Below, one piece after another: positions 47,301 to 56,605 of a DNA stretch of 64,000 bases. The notes under the pieces were generated by a model, which was not told the DNA's origin, did no database searches, and saw only the letters and a program-made list of their open reading frames with translations. Made by a program: the position numbers and the translations under genes. The number at the start of each line of letters is the position of its first letter. Position 1 is the first letter of the stretch. The stretch lies in the NCBI RefSeq assembly GCF_004295665.1, contig NZ_CP034759.1:496001-560000 (forward strand), in the 5' to 3' direction. This DNA is from Litorilituus sediminis. Lineage in GTDB: Bacteria; Pseudomonadota; Gammaproteobacteria; Enterobacterales; Alteromonadaceae.

Positions 47301-49205
47301 TTGGAACAAAGTGCGAACTTTGTATAAATCAAAGTGGCCTTCACCTGTTAGGTACATAGAGAAATCAAGTACCCAATTGGTTTCACCGCCTGCTTTTATC
47401 GCATATGGACTTTCACCAATAACACGTAAACCAAAGTTTTCTAACATAGGCAGCACATCACTTAAATGAATTGGCTCACCTTTGTGGAATAGCTTTAACT
47501 TAACAAAGCGGCTGTCTGGCTTTTCTTCAAGTGGTTGATAGAAAAGCATTTCTAAGTTATTTTCTTCAGTTAAATTCTCTAACTTTTCAATATCAACGAT
47601 GGCAGAGCCTGGTAATACTTCGTCTTTATAGGCTTGTGGAAAGTCCGTATACTTTTTGCTTAATGCTTTAGCATCAGCTTCACCACGGTTAGCACCTAAA
47701 GCGGAAACTAACTTATCGTCCCAGTTACGCGCGGCTTCATTTAAATTCTTTTCAATTTCTTTCACGTTAATATCTGCTTTAGTCGAGTTAACTTTAACAA
47801 TGTAATGTGTTCTAGCATGCACAGATTCAGAGAAGAAGGTTGTAAACTCAACTTCTTCATCACTGTTAAATACTTCTTGGAATAACTGTTGAGTTTCTAC
47901 TCTTAGTTTAGTGTTGTAACGCTCTCTTGGTACGTAGACCATACAAGAGTAAAAACGATCAAAGGCGTCGCGACGAATAAATAAACCTGAATAATCACGC
48001 TCTTGCATTTGCAAAATACCCGTTACATTATGCAATAACTCCTCTATAGAGCTTTGCAAAATTTCATCGCGCGGGTAGGTTTCTAGAATATTAATTAGGG
48101 CTTTATAAGCATGTGTGCCTTTAGCAAAGCCCGATGCGGTACATACATCGTTCACTTTAGATTTAATTAACGGTAAATCAAGTGCACTGTTAGTGTAGTA
48201 AGCTGAGCCAAATAAGCCGATAAACCTATCTTCACCGATCACATTACCTTTATCATCGAAACGTTTAACACCGATGTAATCTAACTGAGCTGGGCGATGT
48301 ACACGAGAACGAGAGTTAGTTTTAGTTAAAATTAAATGGCTAGAGCCAAGCGCTACTTCACGACCGGTTTCACTTAAACTAGACACTAAACGTGACTTAA
48401 CCCCTTTTGAATTTTTCATCAAACCTAAGCTTGAATCAAAATCAGCCTCAAGAGAAATATCCCCTTTCACCGCTTTAACATCATAAGAGCGATAGCCCAT
48501 CAAGGTAAAGTTATTCGATGCAATCCATGATAGGAAAGAAACCGTGTCGTCTTTAGCTTTTTTCGTGCCAGGTAGCTTAGCTTTCTTTACTTGGGCAACA
48601 ACATCATTTAAACGGGCTAGCATTGGCTGCCAATCACTTACGGTAAGTCGAATATCTTCTACTACTGAAAGTAACTCTTCTTTAATGGCATTGAGCTCCG
48701 CTTGGCTTGATTGACGATCAATCTCGATAAAGAAAATAGTTTCTTCTGAAGTGGCTTTAATTTTCTTATCAACAATGGGCGCAAGTTGGGCAATTTCTAA
48801 ATCTTTGGTGCGTACAACTTTAATAGGTGCATTTAACATTAAGTGTGGGGATAAGCCTAATCTGTTCAAAGCGATACGAATCGAATCAACTAAAAACGGC
48901 ATATCCTTAACAATCACTTCAATTATGGTATGGCTAGATTTCCAACCATTTTTACTTACTGAAGGGTTAAAAACATGAATAACAGGCTCATCATCTTTGT
49001 GTTCGTTCAGTGAACTCCACAAGCTCAACGTAGCGCCATACATATCGCTATCATTTCGATGAGCGAGATCCAAAGAAGAGATATTGCTATAGAGCAAGTT
49101 GGCAAATTGCTCAACTAATGGGGCAATATTCTTAGGAACTTTCTGGTGAATTAACTGTGATACATTTTTCAGAATCACTGAAGGTGAACCGTTTACTAAC
49201 GCCAT
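44343..49205 (-). CDS. NAD-specific glutamate dehydrogenase, large (180-kDa) type
   Basis: This 1620-residue cytoplasmic enzyme converts glutamate to 2-oxoglutarate and ammonium with NAD. It belongs to the large type with N-terminal ACT-like and helical regulatory regions and a central catalytic core. The core is visible as [80 protein letters not shown] and [20 protein letters not shown]. The length fits the 1600-residue class of Pseudomonas and Vibrio. It is a single-gene unit with its own terminator. Physiologically it would let the cell burn glutamate, fitting the amino-acid theme of the window. Confidence 0.96.
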   Translation of the reverse strand: [1620 protein letters not shown]

Positions 49206-49616
49206 GCCGTTTTCCTTTGTACTTTATAAAAGAAAGCTTGAATAATTGGTTAATTGCTAAACTGCTCGTTATTTTTTTAAGCTAAAAACTAAGCAGATTT
49301 ATATTATTTTTTTATAACTGTCTATCAGAATAGACTATGGCTGCGATTTTATGAATAAATCTAAGCTATTGCGAGTTTTTTTTTGTTTAAAACAGAGTTT
49401 AAATCCGTGTTTTACGGCAACATTTCCTTGCATAGCAAGTGAATATTCCATGTTTATGCAAGATTGCTAAATAGAAACTAAATTAAAGCGCGTTTAATTG
49501 TTTTTTTATGCAGAGATTTTCAGGCAAATTTGAATAAAAAAAGTTTGTTTAATTTGATATTAAACAAACTTTTTTGAGCAGGAAAAATTAGAGCTTTTAT
49601 TCAGTATATTAAAAGG
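49206..49616. other. Intergenic region between NAD-GDH and the RND gene
   Basis: These 411 AT-rich bases contain no credible gene. The right end holds the strong terminator of the RND gene (49537-49575). The remainder should hold the NAD-GDH promoter and leader, but I could not define its hexamers. No repeat or RNA structure other than the terminator was recognised. Confidence 0.5.
49537..49575 (-). terminator. Rho-independent terminator of the RND gene
   Basis: A 17-bp AT-rich stem (left arm 49537-49553, right arm 49559-49575) with a 5-base loop includes AAGTTTGTTTAAT and its complement. A/T runs on both sides would work in both directions. It lies 42 bases after the RND stop. Confidence 0.85.
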
Positions 49617-51986
49617 CTAATCACCCGTTTTACCGGCAATAACAAACTTTTCTTTGTCATTGCTATTATTTTTTTTATTTGGCCATAAAAAGGCAGCCAA
49701 TGCTGGTAATACAATCACAGCGGCAAGCATATTCACTAAGAACATGAAAGTAAGTAATATTCCCATATCAACTTGGAATTTTAAATCCGAGAAGAACCAA
49801 GTAGAAACACCAATCGCTAAAGTAAAGCCAGTAATAAGTACAGCACTACCCCGCTCTTTTAACGCGCTTAGATAGGCATCATGAACATCGGCACCTTCTT
49901 TTAACCTGATGCTCATAGTTGAAAGAATATAAATACCATAATCAACACCTATACCAACACCTAAAGCAATGACAGGCAAGGTTGATACCGTTAAGCCGAT
50001 ATCAAGTGCCGTCATTAACCACTGCGCTAACGTTGAAACAACATATAGCGGTAGAATAACAACTATGGTTGCCCGTATGCTTCTAAAGCTTAATAGGCAT
50101 AATAAAATAACCGCACCATAAACATACAACATCATAGGCAGCTGAGCTTCAGCAACGGCTTCATTTGTTGCCGCCATAACACCTACAGGTCCTGAGGCGA
50201 GCTTAAACTGAACTTGTTCACTGCCTAATTCTTGCGATGCCGCTTTTACTTCTGCAATCACTGTGTCTATCGTTTCTGCTTTATGATCTTCTAAAAATAG
50301 AATAACAGGCATAACACTACAGTTGCTATTTAACAAACCGCTTGATGATGGCACTCTAGCAATGGATTGCACTAACGTTTGTTGGTTACGCGGAATAACA
50401 CGCCATTTCGGGTTACCTTCGTTATAACCGGCATTAACGATTTTTGAAATAGAAGCAAGGCTGACCGCAGATTGCACACCGGCAACATTTTCCATTCGCC
50501 ATTGGAATTGGTTAATCGTCGCCATGGTATCGTAATACGTACAGGCATCTGGCGTGGTTTCAATAATCACTGACATATAGTCAACACTAATGGCATATCT
50601 ATCAGTAATTAAGAAGGTATCTTGGTTATATCTTGAGCTTTCATGAAGCGCTGGCGCACCAGCATGTAGCTCACCTATTTTTAAACCTTGCCCCTTAATA
50701 AAGCCTATCGCATAAAGTACAACGGCAATCGCAATAATTACAGTAGCAGGCCCTTTCGTTGCAAAACTTGCCACCATCTGCCATACCGGACTCTCTTCTT
50801 TTAATTGTCCAACTTTCGCGCTTGGCTTAATGTGAAGGTATGACACCATGACTGGTAATAAAACTAAGTTAGTCAGAATAATCATAGCAACACCCAGTGA
50901 TGCGGTGATCGCTAACTCTTTAATTATGCCAATATCAATTGATAATAGGGTTAAAAAGCCAACCGTATCAGATAAAAGCGCAATACCACCAGGGATTAAT
51001 AATGCTCTAAAACTCGCTTGAGCGGCTGCCATGGTATTAGAGCCAGAGCCTACCTTTTTAACGACCGAGTTGATCATTTGTACGCCATGACTCACGCCAA
51101 TAGCAAAAACTAGAAATGGCACCAAAATTGACATAGGGTCTAAGCCAAAGCCTAGTGTAGATAACATGCCCATCTGCCAAACCACGGCGATTAATGAGCA
51201 AAGAATAGGTAAAAAAGTCAGCCTAATTGAATGACAAAATATATAAACCATTACCGCGGTTATTGCGATAGCAATAGCAAAAAATAACACCACGCCTTTG
51301 GCACCGTTAGCGACATCACCCACCATTTTGGCAAAGCCGATAATGTGTACACTAATATTACCTTTTTCAAACTCTTGGCGTACTTCCTCTTCTAGCTGCT
51401 TAGCAATATTTAAGGTATCAAGCTTTTCACCTGTGGTTGGATTAATGTCCATCAAGGCAGCCTTTACCATAGCGCAGCTATAATCATCCGCGACAATGCC
51501 ACCAACAATACCCGCCTTCTCGACATTGCCTTTTACAATGGCTAAACCTTCAGGTGTTGCTTGAAAATCTGCTGGAATTACCGGGCCGCCAGCAAAACCG
51601 TCTTCCACCACTTCAACAAAGCGTGTGCTAGGTGAAAATAATGATTTAACTTGAATACGATCAACACCAGGAATAAAAAATAACTTGTCATGGACACCTT
51701 TTAAAGCATCAAAGAATTCTGCGTTAAAAATATCTCCTTCACGATCACACACAGAAATTAAAATATTATTAGCACCACCAAAATTTGCTCTATGCTTTAG
51801 GTAAGTTTTCATATAGCTATGATTTAACGGAATATTCTTGGTAAATGCCGCATCGAGCTTAATTTGACTTGCTTGAAAGAGAAGAAAAGCACTTGCCAAG
51901 GCAAACATGACCAAAACGAATAATCGATGGCGAAATAAACCGACTTCAATACGGTTAGCGAGGGAAATTTTCATCGTTTTTTTCAA
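49617..51986 (-). CDS. RND/MMPL superfamily transporter
   Basis: This 789-residue inner-membrane protein has the duplicated RND layout: a first helix near residue 20, a large periplasmic loop, five to six helices (about 225-410), then the same again. Typical segments are FGLDPMSILVPFLVFAIGVS plus HGVQMINSVVKK in the first half, and TLPVIALGVGIGVDYGIYIL near residue 690 in the second. It is of the MMPL or hydrophobe-exporter type rather than the three-component drug pumps; no membrane-fusion gene is nearby. Neighbours are the YCF48-like, DUF1329 and DUF1302 genes. The substrate is unknown; a lipid-like compound is inferred from context. Confidence 0.9.
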   Translation of the reverse strand: MKKTMKISLANRIEVGLFRHRLFVLVMFALASAFLLFQASQIKLDAAFTKNIPLNHSYMKTYLKHRANFGGANNILISVCDREGDIFNAEFFDALKGVHDKLFFIPGVDRIQVKSLFSPSTRFVEVVEDGFAGGPVIPADFQATPEGLAIVKGNVEKAGIVGGIVADDYSCAMVKAALMDINPTTGEKLDTLNIAKQLEEEVRQEFEKGNISVHIIGFAKMVGDVANGAKGVVLFFAIAIAITAVMVYIFCHSIRLTFLPILCSLIAVVWQMGMLSTLGFGLDPMSILVPFLVFAIGVSHGVQMINSVVKKVGSGSNTMAAAQASFRALLIPGGIALLSDTVGFLTLLSIDIGIIKELAITASLGVAMIILTNLVLLPVMVSYLHIKPSAKVGQLKEESPVWQMVASFATKGPATVIIAIAVVLYAIGFIKGQGLKIGELHAGAPALHESSRYNQDTFLITDRYAISVDYMSVIIETTPDACTYYDTMATINQFQWRMENVAGVQSAVSLASISKIVNAGYNEGNPKWRVIPRNQQTLVQSIARVPSSSGLLNSNCSVMPVILFLEDHKAETIDTVIAEVKAASQELGSEQVQFKLASGPVGVMAATNEAVAEAQLPMMLYVYGAVILLCLLSFRSIRATIVVILPLYVVSTLAQWLMTALDIGLTVSTLPVIALGVGIGVDYGIYILSTMSIRLKEGADVHDAYLSALKERGSAVLITGFTLAIGVSTWFFSDLKFQVDMGILLTFMFLVNMLAAVIVLPALAAFLWPNKKNNSNDKEKFVIAGKTGD

Positions 51987-52024
51987 TCCACACTATGTTT
52001 ATTAAATACTAGTTAACTACGTCT

Positions 52025-53047
52025 TTATTCAGTAAAAGAAATAACTTTAATGCCAACTTCTGAAGCAACCACTAATTGCTTTTTAAACCAAACACCAGCA
52101 ACCAGGGATTTACCGTCTTTTTGCGCTAAAACTTGGTAGCTTTTTCCATCATCGACACTTTCTAATAGCATGCCACTATTACCCAAGACAAAAATACGAT
52201 TTTCATCAGTAACAACAACATCATTCAGTAAGGCCGTGGTATTGGTATTCACTTCAGACCACTGCGTGCCGTTATTGGTCCCTCTAAAAATATGACCACG
52301 TAACCCCGCAACCAAAAGGTTACCGGTTTTTGTTCTACCTAAATCAAAAAAAGAGCCTTGATATATTTCATTGTATTGCTGCCACGTTTTACCAAAGTCA
52401 TTACTCTTGGCTAACAAGCCCGTTTCACCTAATAAAAACATGGTTCTGCCATCAGCAACTAAGCGATTAAAATGCGGCAAAATAAAGGCAATCTCATCTA
52501 AGTAGGCTTCTTCATCGTCAGCTTTTAGCTCATTTAAATAATCAATATCATCTGCTAATAAGAACTCTTGGTGAAATTCACTTTGCCATGTTACACCGCC
52601 ATCAAGCGTTCTTAACATCAAGCCATAAGCACCAACAACAACCCCTTCTTGGGCATTTTTAAACACGACATCAAATAACGGCTTTTCCATATCTGGCTGA
52701 TAATATTGTATCTGCCAATTTTTACCGCCATCTTGAGTATGTAAAATTGTTGCATCGTGCCCTACCGCCCAACCTAAAGACTCATCAAGAAAAAAGACAC
52801 TGGTTAAGGTAGATTGCACAGGGACATTAGCTTGTTGCCAATTTTTACCATCAGAAGAATTAATAATATGACCATACTCGCCCACTGCGATCAAACTGGT
52901 ATTATTAATTTGTTCAATATCTAATAATAACGATTTACTTGCCAATTTTGCTTTAATAGAGGGGTTAGGCGCATGATGCTCAGCGTCGTTTGCCTGAGCA
53001 AAAGGCTGTAAAAGTAGTGAGGTAATAACAAAAAAGATAGAACGCAT
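52025..53047 (-). CDS. YCF48-related/BNR beta-propeller periplasmic protein
   Basis: This 340-residue protein has a Sec signal MRSIFFVITSLLLQPFAQA. The mature part has repeated propeller blades with the YCF48/BNR pattern: GEYGHIINSSDGKNWQQ, GWAVGHDATILHTQDGGKNW, VVGAYGLMLRTLDGGVTWQS, GETGLLAKSNDFGKTWQQ and GNSGMLLESVDDGKSYQ. It should be a periplasmic assembly or chaperone-type factor; related plant and cyanobacterial proteins assist complex assembly. It lies 38 bases before the RND gene and is separated from DUF1329 by 81 bases that include a terminator hairpin. Its role in the RND system is inferred from linkage. Confidence 0.85.
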   Translation of the reverse strand: MRSIFFVITSLLLQPFAQANDAEHHAPNPSIKAKLASKSLLLDIEQINNTSLIAVGEYGHIINSSDGKNWQQANVPVQSTLTSVFFLDESLGWAVGHDATILHTQDGGKNWQIQYYQPDMEKPLFDVVFKNAQEGVVVGAYGLMLRTLDGGVTWQSEFHQEFLLADDIDYLNELKADDEEAYLDEIAFILPHFNRLVADGRTMFLLGETGLLAKSNDFGKTWQQYNEIYQGSFFDLGRTKTGNLLVAGLRGHIFRGTNNGTQWSEVNTNTTALLNDVVVTDENRIFVLGNSGMLLESVDDGKSYQVLAQKDGKSLVAGVWFKKQLVVASEVGIKVISFTE

Positions 53048-53092
53048 AAAAATACTCTAACAATACGTTAACAAAGCGATGTAAAAATAAAA

Positions 53093-53114
53093 ACGGCTGA
53101 CCTAAGTCAGCCGT
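53093..53114 (-). terminator. Terminator hairpin inside the DUF1302-DUF1329-YCF48-RND cluster
   Basis: ACGGCTGAC (53093-53101) and GTCAGCCGT (53106-53114) form a 9-bp GC-rich stem with a 4-base loop followed by TTTTTATTTTT on the minus strand. It lies 15 bases after the DUF1329 stop and before the YCF48-like gene, so it would lower downstream expression. Confidence 0.85.
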
Positions 53115-53128
53115 AATATCTATAAAGC

Positions 53129-54502
53129 TTACCTGCGACCTTCACGTCGTAAGGCTGATGGGGTAAAGTCTTTATCTTGTAACTGCACAGAAAAGTCGTA
53201 CATTTTCGCTTCATTATCTAAGCCGATAGCTAAATAACGACGAGACTGAATATCATGATACACTTCTAAGGTAGACCACTGCGTAGGTACTTCATAGTAG
53301 TTAATACCATGAGCAACGCCCACTCTGTATAGTTCATCACGGTTATCATAAATATCTGTCACCGCTACTTGCCAGCTATCTTCATCAATATAGAAAACAC
53401 GTTTCTTATAGGTATGACGGGTATTTTCTTTTAAGTTAGCTTCGACAACCCAAACTCTATGTTTTTCATAACGAACTAGATCTGGATTGATATGACCAGG
53501 TTTTAAAATATCAGCATACTTCACTTGATCACTATGTAAACGGTAATCATTGTATGGAATAAGTAGCTCTTGCTTACCTTTTAATGTCCACGTATAACGA
53601 TTTGGCGCACCGTTATACATATCAAAATCATCCGTTGTTCTTAAGCCATCAGACGCTGTACCCGGTGCATCATAAGCAACATTTGGCGCTCTACGTACAC
53701 GACGTTGACCCGTATTATATGTCCAGGCTTGGCGTGGCACTTTAATTTGGTCCATTGTTTCATGCACCAATAAGGCTGTTCCTGCTAAACGCGCTGGCTC
53801 TGTAACCTTTTGCTTAAACTTAAACAGAATATTTGTTTTTTCTAACGCTTCAGGTGACGCACCTTTAACACCATAAGGAAGCATTAAAGTTTCATCAAAG
53901 CCAATATAGGTATAACTACCTGACGCTGTTGGTGCAGCTTGACCACCTTGACGAGCAACATTTTCACCACGATAACGTAGTGTATGATTCCAAATCGCTT
54001 CTAGGCCATTTTCAGGCACTGGGAATGGGATACCTACTGCTGCTTGCTTGATGCCGTTACCGCCTTCGATTAATTCTGAACGGGTGGCATTGTCTTTAAC
54101 CGCTTGATACACGTGCTCAGGGAAAGAGGCACTACGGCGAGTTTGATAAACATTCATTTTGAAACTATCAGGGTAAGTTTCAAATAATTTAATTTGACCT
54201 GGCGTTAAGAGATCTTTGTATTTATCTAAGTTGCCGGCATTAACTTCATACAAGACTTTGTCATTTGGGAAAGGATCTACATGATGCTTACCCACTTCAT
54301 AACCAGCAGGAGCTTTAGTAATACCACCAGTCCACTCAGGAATAGAACCATCTGCATTAGCAGCACGCTCTGCTCCCATAGGGGTTAATTCTTTACCAAG
54401 CTTAGCAGCTTGTTCAGGAGAGATTTTGGCCACAGCAACACCACTTAACGCAAGCGATACGGCCAAAGAAATTAAGGGTAACTTTTTCATTGTCATTTTC
54501 AT
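53129..54502 (-). CDS. DUF1329 family periplasmic protein
   Basis: This 457-residue protein has a Sec signal MKMTMKKLPLISLAVSLALS ending near GVAVA. It starts the mature region with the DUF1329 hallmark KISPEQAAKLGKELTPMGAE and RAANADGSIPEWTGGI. Later segments are QAWTYNTGQRRVRRAPNVAY, TDDFDMYNGAPNRYTW and HKYTYKKRVF-like DSWQVAVTDIYDNRDELYRV. The family is thought to have a LolA/LolB-like half-barrel, suggesting that it binds lipid or another hydrophobic ligand in the periplasm; I treat that as inference. It follows the DUF1302 gene by 18 bases, the usual pairing of these families. Confidence 0.93.
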   Translation of the reverse strand: MKMTMKKLPLISLAVSLALSGVAVAKISPEQAAKLGKELTPMGAERAANADGSIPEWTGGITKAPAGYEVGKHHVDPFPNDKVLYEVNAGNLDKYKDLLTPGQIKLFETYPDSFKMNVYQTRRSASFPEHVYQAVKDNATRSELIEGGNGIKQAAVGIPFPVPENGLEAIWNHTLRYRGENVARQGGQAAPTASGSYTYIGFDETLMLPYGVKGASPEALEKTNILFKFKQKVTEPARLAGTALLVHETMDQIKVPRQAWTYNTGQRRVRRAPNVAYDAPGTASDGLRTTDDFDMYNGAPNRYTWTLKGKQELLIPYNDYRLHSDQVKYADILKPGHINPDLVRYEKHRVWVVEANLKENTRHTYKKRVFYIDEDSWQVAVTDIYDNRDELYRVGVAHGINYYEVPTQWSTLEVYHDIQSRRYLAIGLDNEAKMYDFSVQLQDKDFTPSALRREGRR

Positions 54503-54520
54503 TATACTAAGTGCCTTATA

Positions 54521-56605
54521 TTAAATAGAGTATTTTATGCTGAACGAGACATAATCACGGTCTTCCATTTTATTGGTAGTGCCAACACCACCAAAGAAGC
54601 CGTTGTAGGTAAAGTCTGCTGACCATTGACTTTGATAATCAAAGGTAATGCCAGCTGAAATAGACTTTCTATCTTCAATAAACATAAACAATGGATCAGG
54701 CGTAATACCTTTAACATCATGAGAAAATACAATGCGAGGATTAATATTTACACCAGCAAATACGTTGTTGTATTCAAGCTTAGCAACCGCTTTATAGCCC
54801 CAAGCAAACTCTGTTGGGAATGGGTTAGTTTCAATACCATTTTGTACTGATTTTTCAACTTCATATGCACGTCGACCGTCAATATAAATTTCACCACTAC
54901 GCGCTGTACCTGGGCCATTTAGCCTTAATACACTTTGCTCAGGGATATCATTAATATTAATACCACCAAATTCAACAACACCAACAAACTGGTTAGCACC
55001 AAGTGTTGGGCCAAATAGATGGGTTAGTGTCATTTGCGCTTGTAGTGTATCTGATAACCAAAAGCCATCTGCCTGCACGCCTGAACCATAAGGATTACCA
55101 TCTGGTGCGTTTAGTTGTGAAATACCGTCTAATGATTCAAACCCCGGTATACCAGCATTGGCTAATTGCTGTGGCATAGCTGCAAATAATAATTCAACAT
55201 CATCAATTTGTAATGGCTCGTCTTGACGATAACTAATCTCACCAGCAACGGCCGTGGTTCCGATATTGGTATTAAAACTCATAGCATACATTTTAATATC
55301 TTCTGGGTAGGCAAGTTTTACCTGAGAAAAAGCCGATAAGTTAGTGTAGTTATCTTCGGTTATTTCATTTTTCGCTAAATAAGTTAAATCACTCCCCATT
55401 GAAAGTGTACCAAAATCAGCGGTTTGACCCGAGAACAATGGGCGACGACTATGATAATTGACATAGTATAAACTTAGTTCAGTATCATTTAATGATGGTA
55501 GATACATTGATAGGCGCAAACCATACTGTCCGCCATCATCAGGTCTTAATTCTGCTTGAGCACCAGGTGCTCGTAGTGTTACTTTGGTTGGGTAAGCTAA
55601 ATAAGCTTGCGCAGCAGCAGGGTTACCCGCTCTAACCATATCACCAACTTGATTCAGCCCTTGAATTAAATAATTTAAATCTATATCTGGGTTGCCGGTA
55701 AAACCTAGTTGAACATTATTAAAGTGTCCGCCGTCACCAGCAAAATCATTGGTAGAAAAATAACTACCTGGTGGTGGTAAAATAGTTTTTTCCCAACTGT
55801 ACTGATAGAACATTTCTAAGTTAAGGTTTTCGGTCATACCCAATGATGCCCACACAGCACCAAACGGAATAAACGCTTCTTTTAATTCTGCCCCTGGAGC
55901 ACGAAGGCGAGCAATATCAACCGGGTTTATTTCACTGATACCATGAGAAATTAGTGTACTTTCACCCCAGCTAATCACTTGATTACCGACACGAATAGAT
56001 AATGGCATTTCACCAATATCAAAATCACCATATACGTAGGCATCGAGTAAACGAACATCGGTACATACTTGTTCTTTGGCTTCTGGATCATCACACGGGT
56101 CAATCACATCACCATTAATTGGGTTAGTCCAATCATAGGTGCCGTTCATCATGGCAAAATCGTAGTAGTACATACCACGCATAAAGATACCAAAGTTATC
56201 ATAATGAACATCTAACTCATGACTACCTTTAATTAGGTTTGAGAAACTTTCACCGGCATCGTAGTTTAAGCCACCAAGATCACCATTGTTTGAATAGCTA
56301 CCAGCCCCTTTCCAGATAGTATCGTTAATTGGAGTAGGGTTTAATACTGCGTGATATTGGCTAAAATCAAAACCATTTTTCAAGTTATTTGATTTACCAA
56401 CATTATCGCTCCAATTGCGATCTTCTACACGCCAACTAGAACCAGCACTAAATGTAGAGTCAAAGCTAATTTCTACATCACCGAATTCAAACCTAGCAGC
56501 TTGTGCTGTATTGGTAGCCGTAGCAAGCATTGTCATTGAAAGTGCTGCAGCAATACCAACAGCTAAAGGTTTTTTGATAAACCTATTGCGAGGGCTTTGT
56601 TTCAT
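54521..56605 (-). CDS. DUF1302 family outer-membrane protein
   Basis: This 694-residue protein has a Sec signal ending near TAQAA (residue 36). The mature protein starts FEFGDVEISFDSTFSAGSSW, a pattern typical of DUF1302. Many amphipathic beta strands with aromatic belts follow, including VRVGNQVISWGEST-like RVGNQVISWGESTLISHGIS and PVDIARLRAPGAELKEAFIP. The end is YVSFSIKYSI, a plausible barrel end signal. It is predicted to be an outer-membrane channel. It is the first gene of the DUF1302-DUF1329-YCF48-RND cluster. An inverted repeat at 56887-56906 lies in its long upstream region. The substrate is unknown. Confidence 0.93.
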   Translation of the reverse strand: MKQSPRNRFIKKPLAVGIAAALSMTMLATATNTAQAARFEFGDVEISFDSTFSAGSSWRVEDRNWSDNVGKSNNLKNGFDFSQYHAVLNPTPINDTIWKGAGSYSNNGDLGGLNYDAGESFSNLIKGSHELDVHYDNFGIFMRGMYYYDFAMMNGTYDWTNPINGDVIDPCDDPEAKEQVCTDVRLLDAYVYGDFDIGEMPLSIRVGNQVISWGESTLISHGISEINPVDIARLRAPGAELKEAFIPFGAVWASLGMTENLNLEMFYQYSWEKTILPPPGSYFSTNDFAGDGGHFNNVQLGFTGNPDIDLNYLIQGLNQVGDMVRAGNPAAAQAYLAYPTKVTLRAPGAQAELRPDDGGQYGLRLSMYLPSLNDTELSLYYVNYHSRRPLFSGQTADFGTLSMGSDLTYLAKNEITEDNYTNLSAFSQVKLAYPEDIKMYAMSFNTNIGTTAVAGEISYRQDEPLQIDDVELLFAAMPQQLANAGIPGFESLDGISQLNAPDGNPYGSGVQADGFWLSDTLQAQMTLTHLFGPTLGANQFVGVVEFGGININDIPEQSVLRLNGPGTARSGEIYIDGRRAYEVEKSVQNGIETNPFPTEFAWGYKAVAKLEYNNVFAGVNINPRIVFSHDVKGITPDPLFMFIEDRKSISAGITFDYQSQWSADFTYNGFFGGVGTTNKMEDRDYVSFSIKYSI

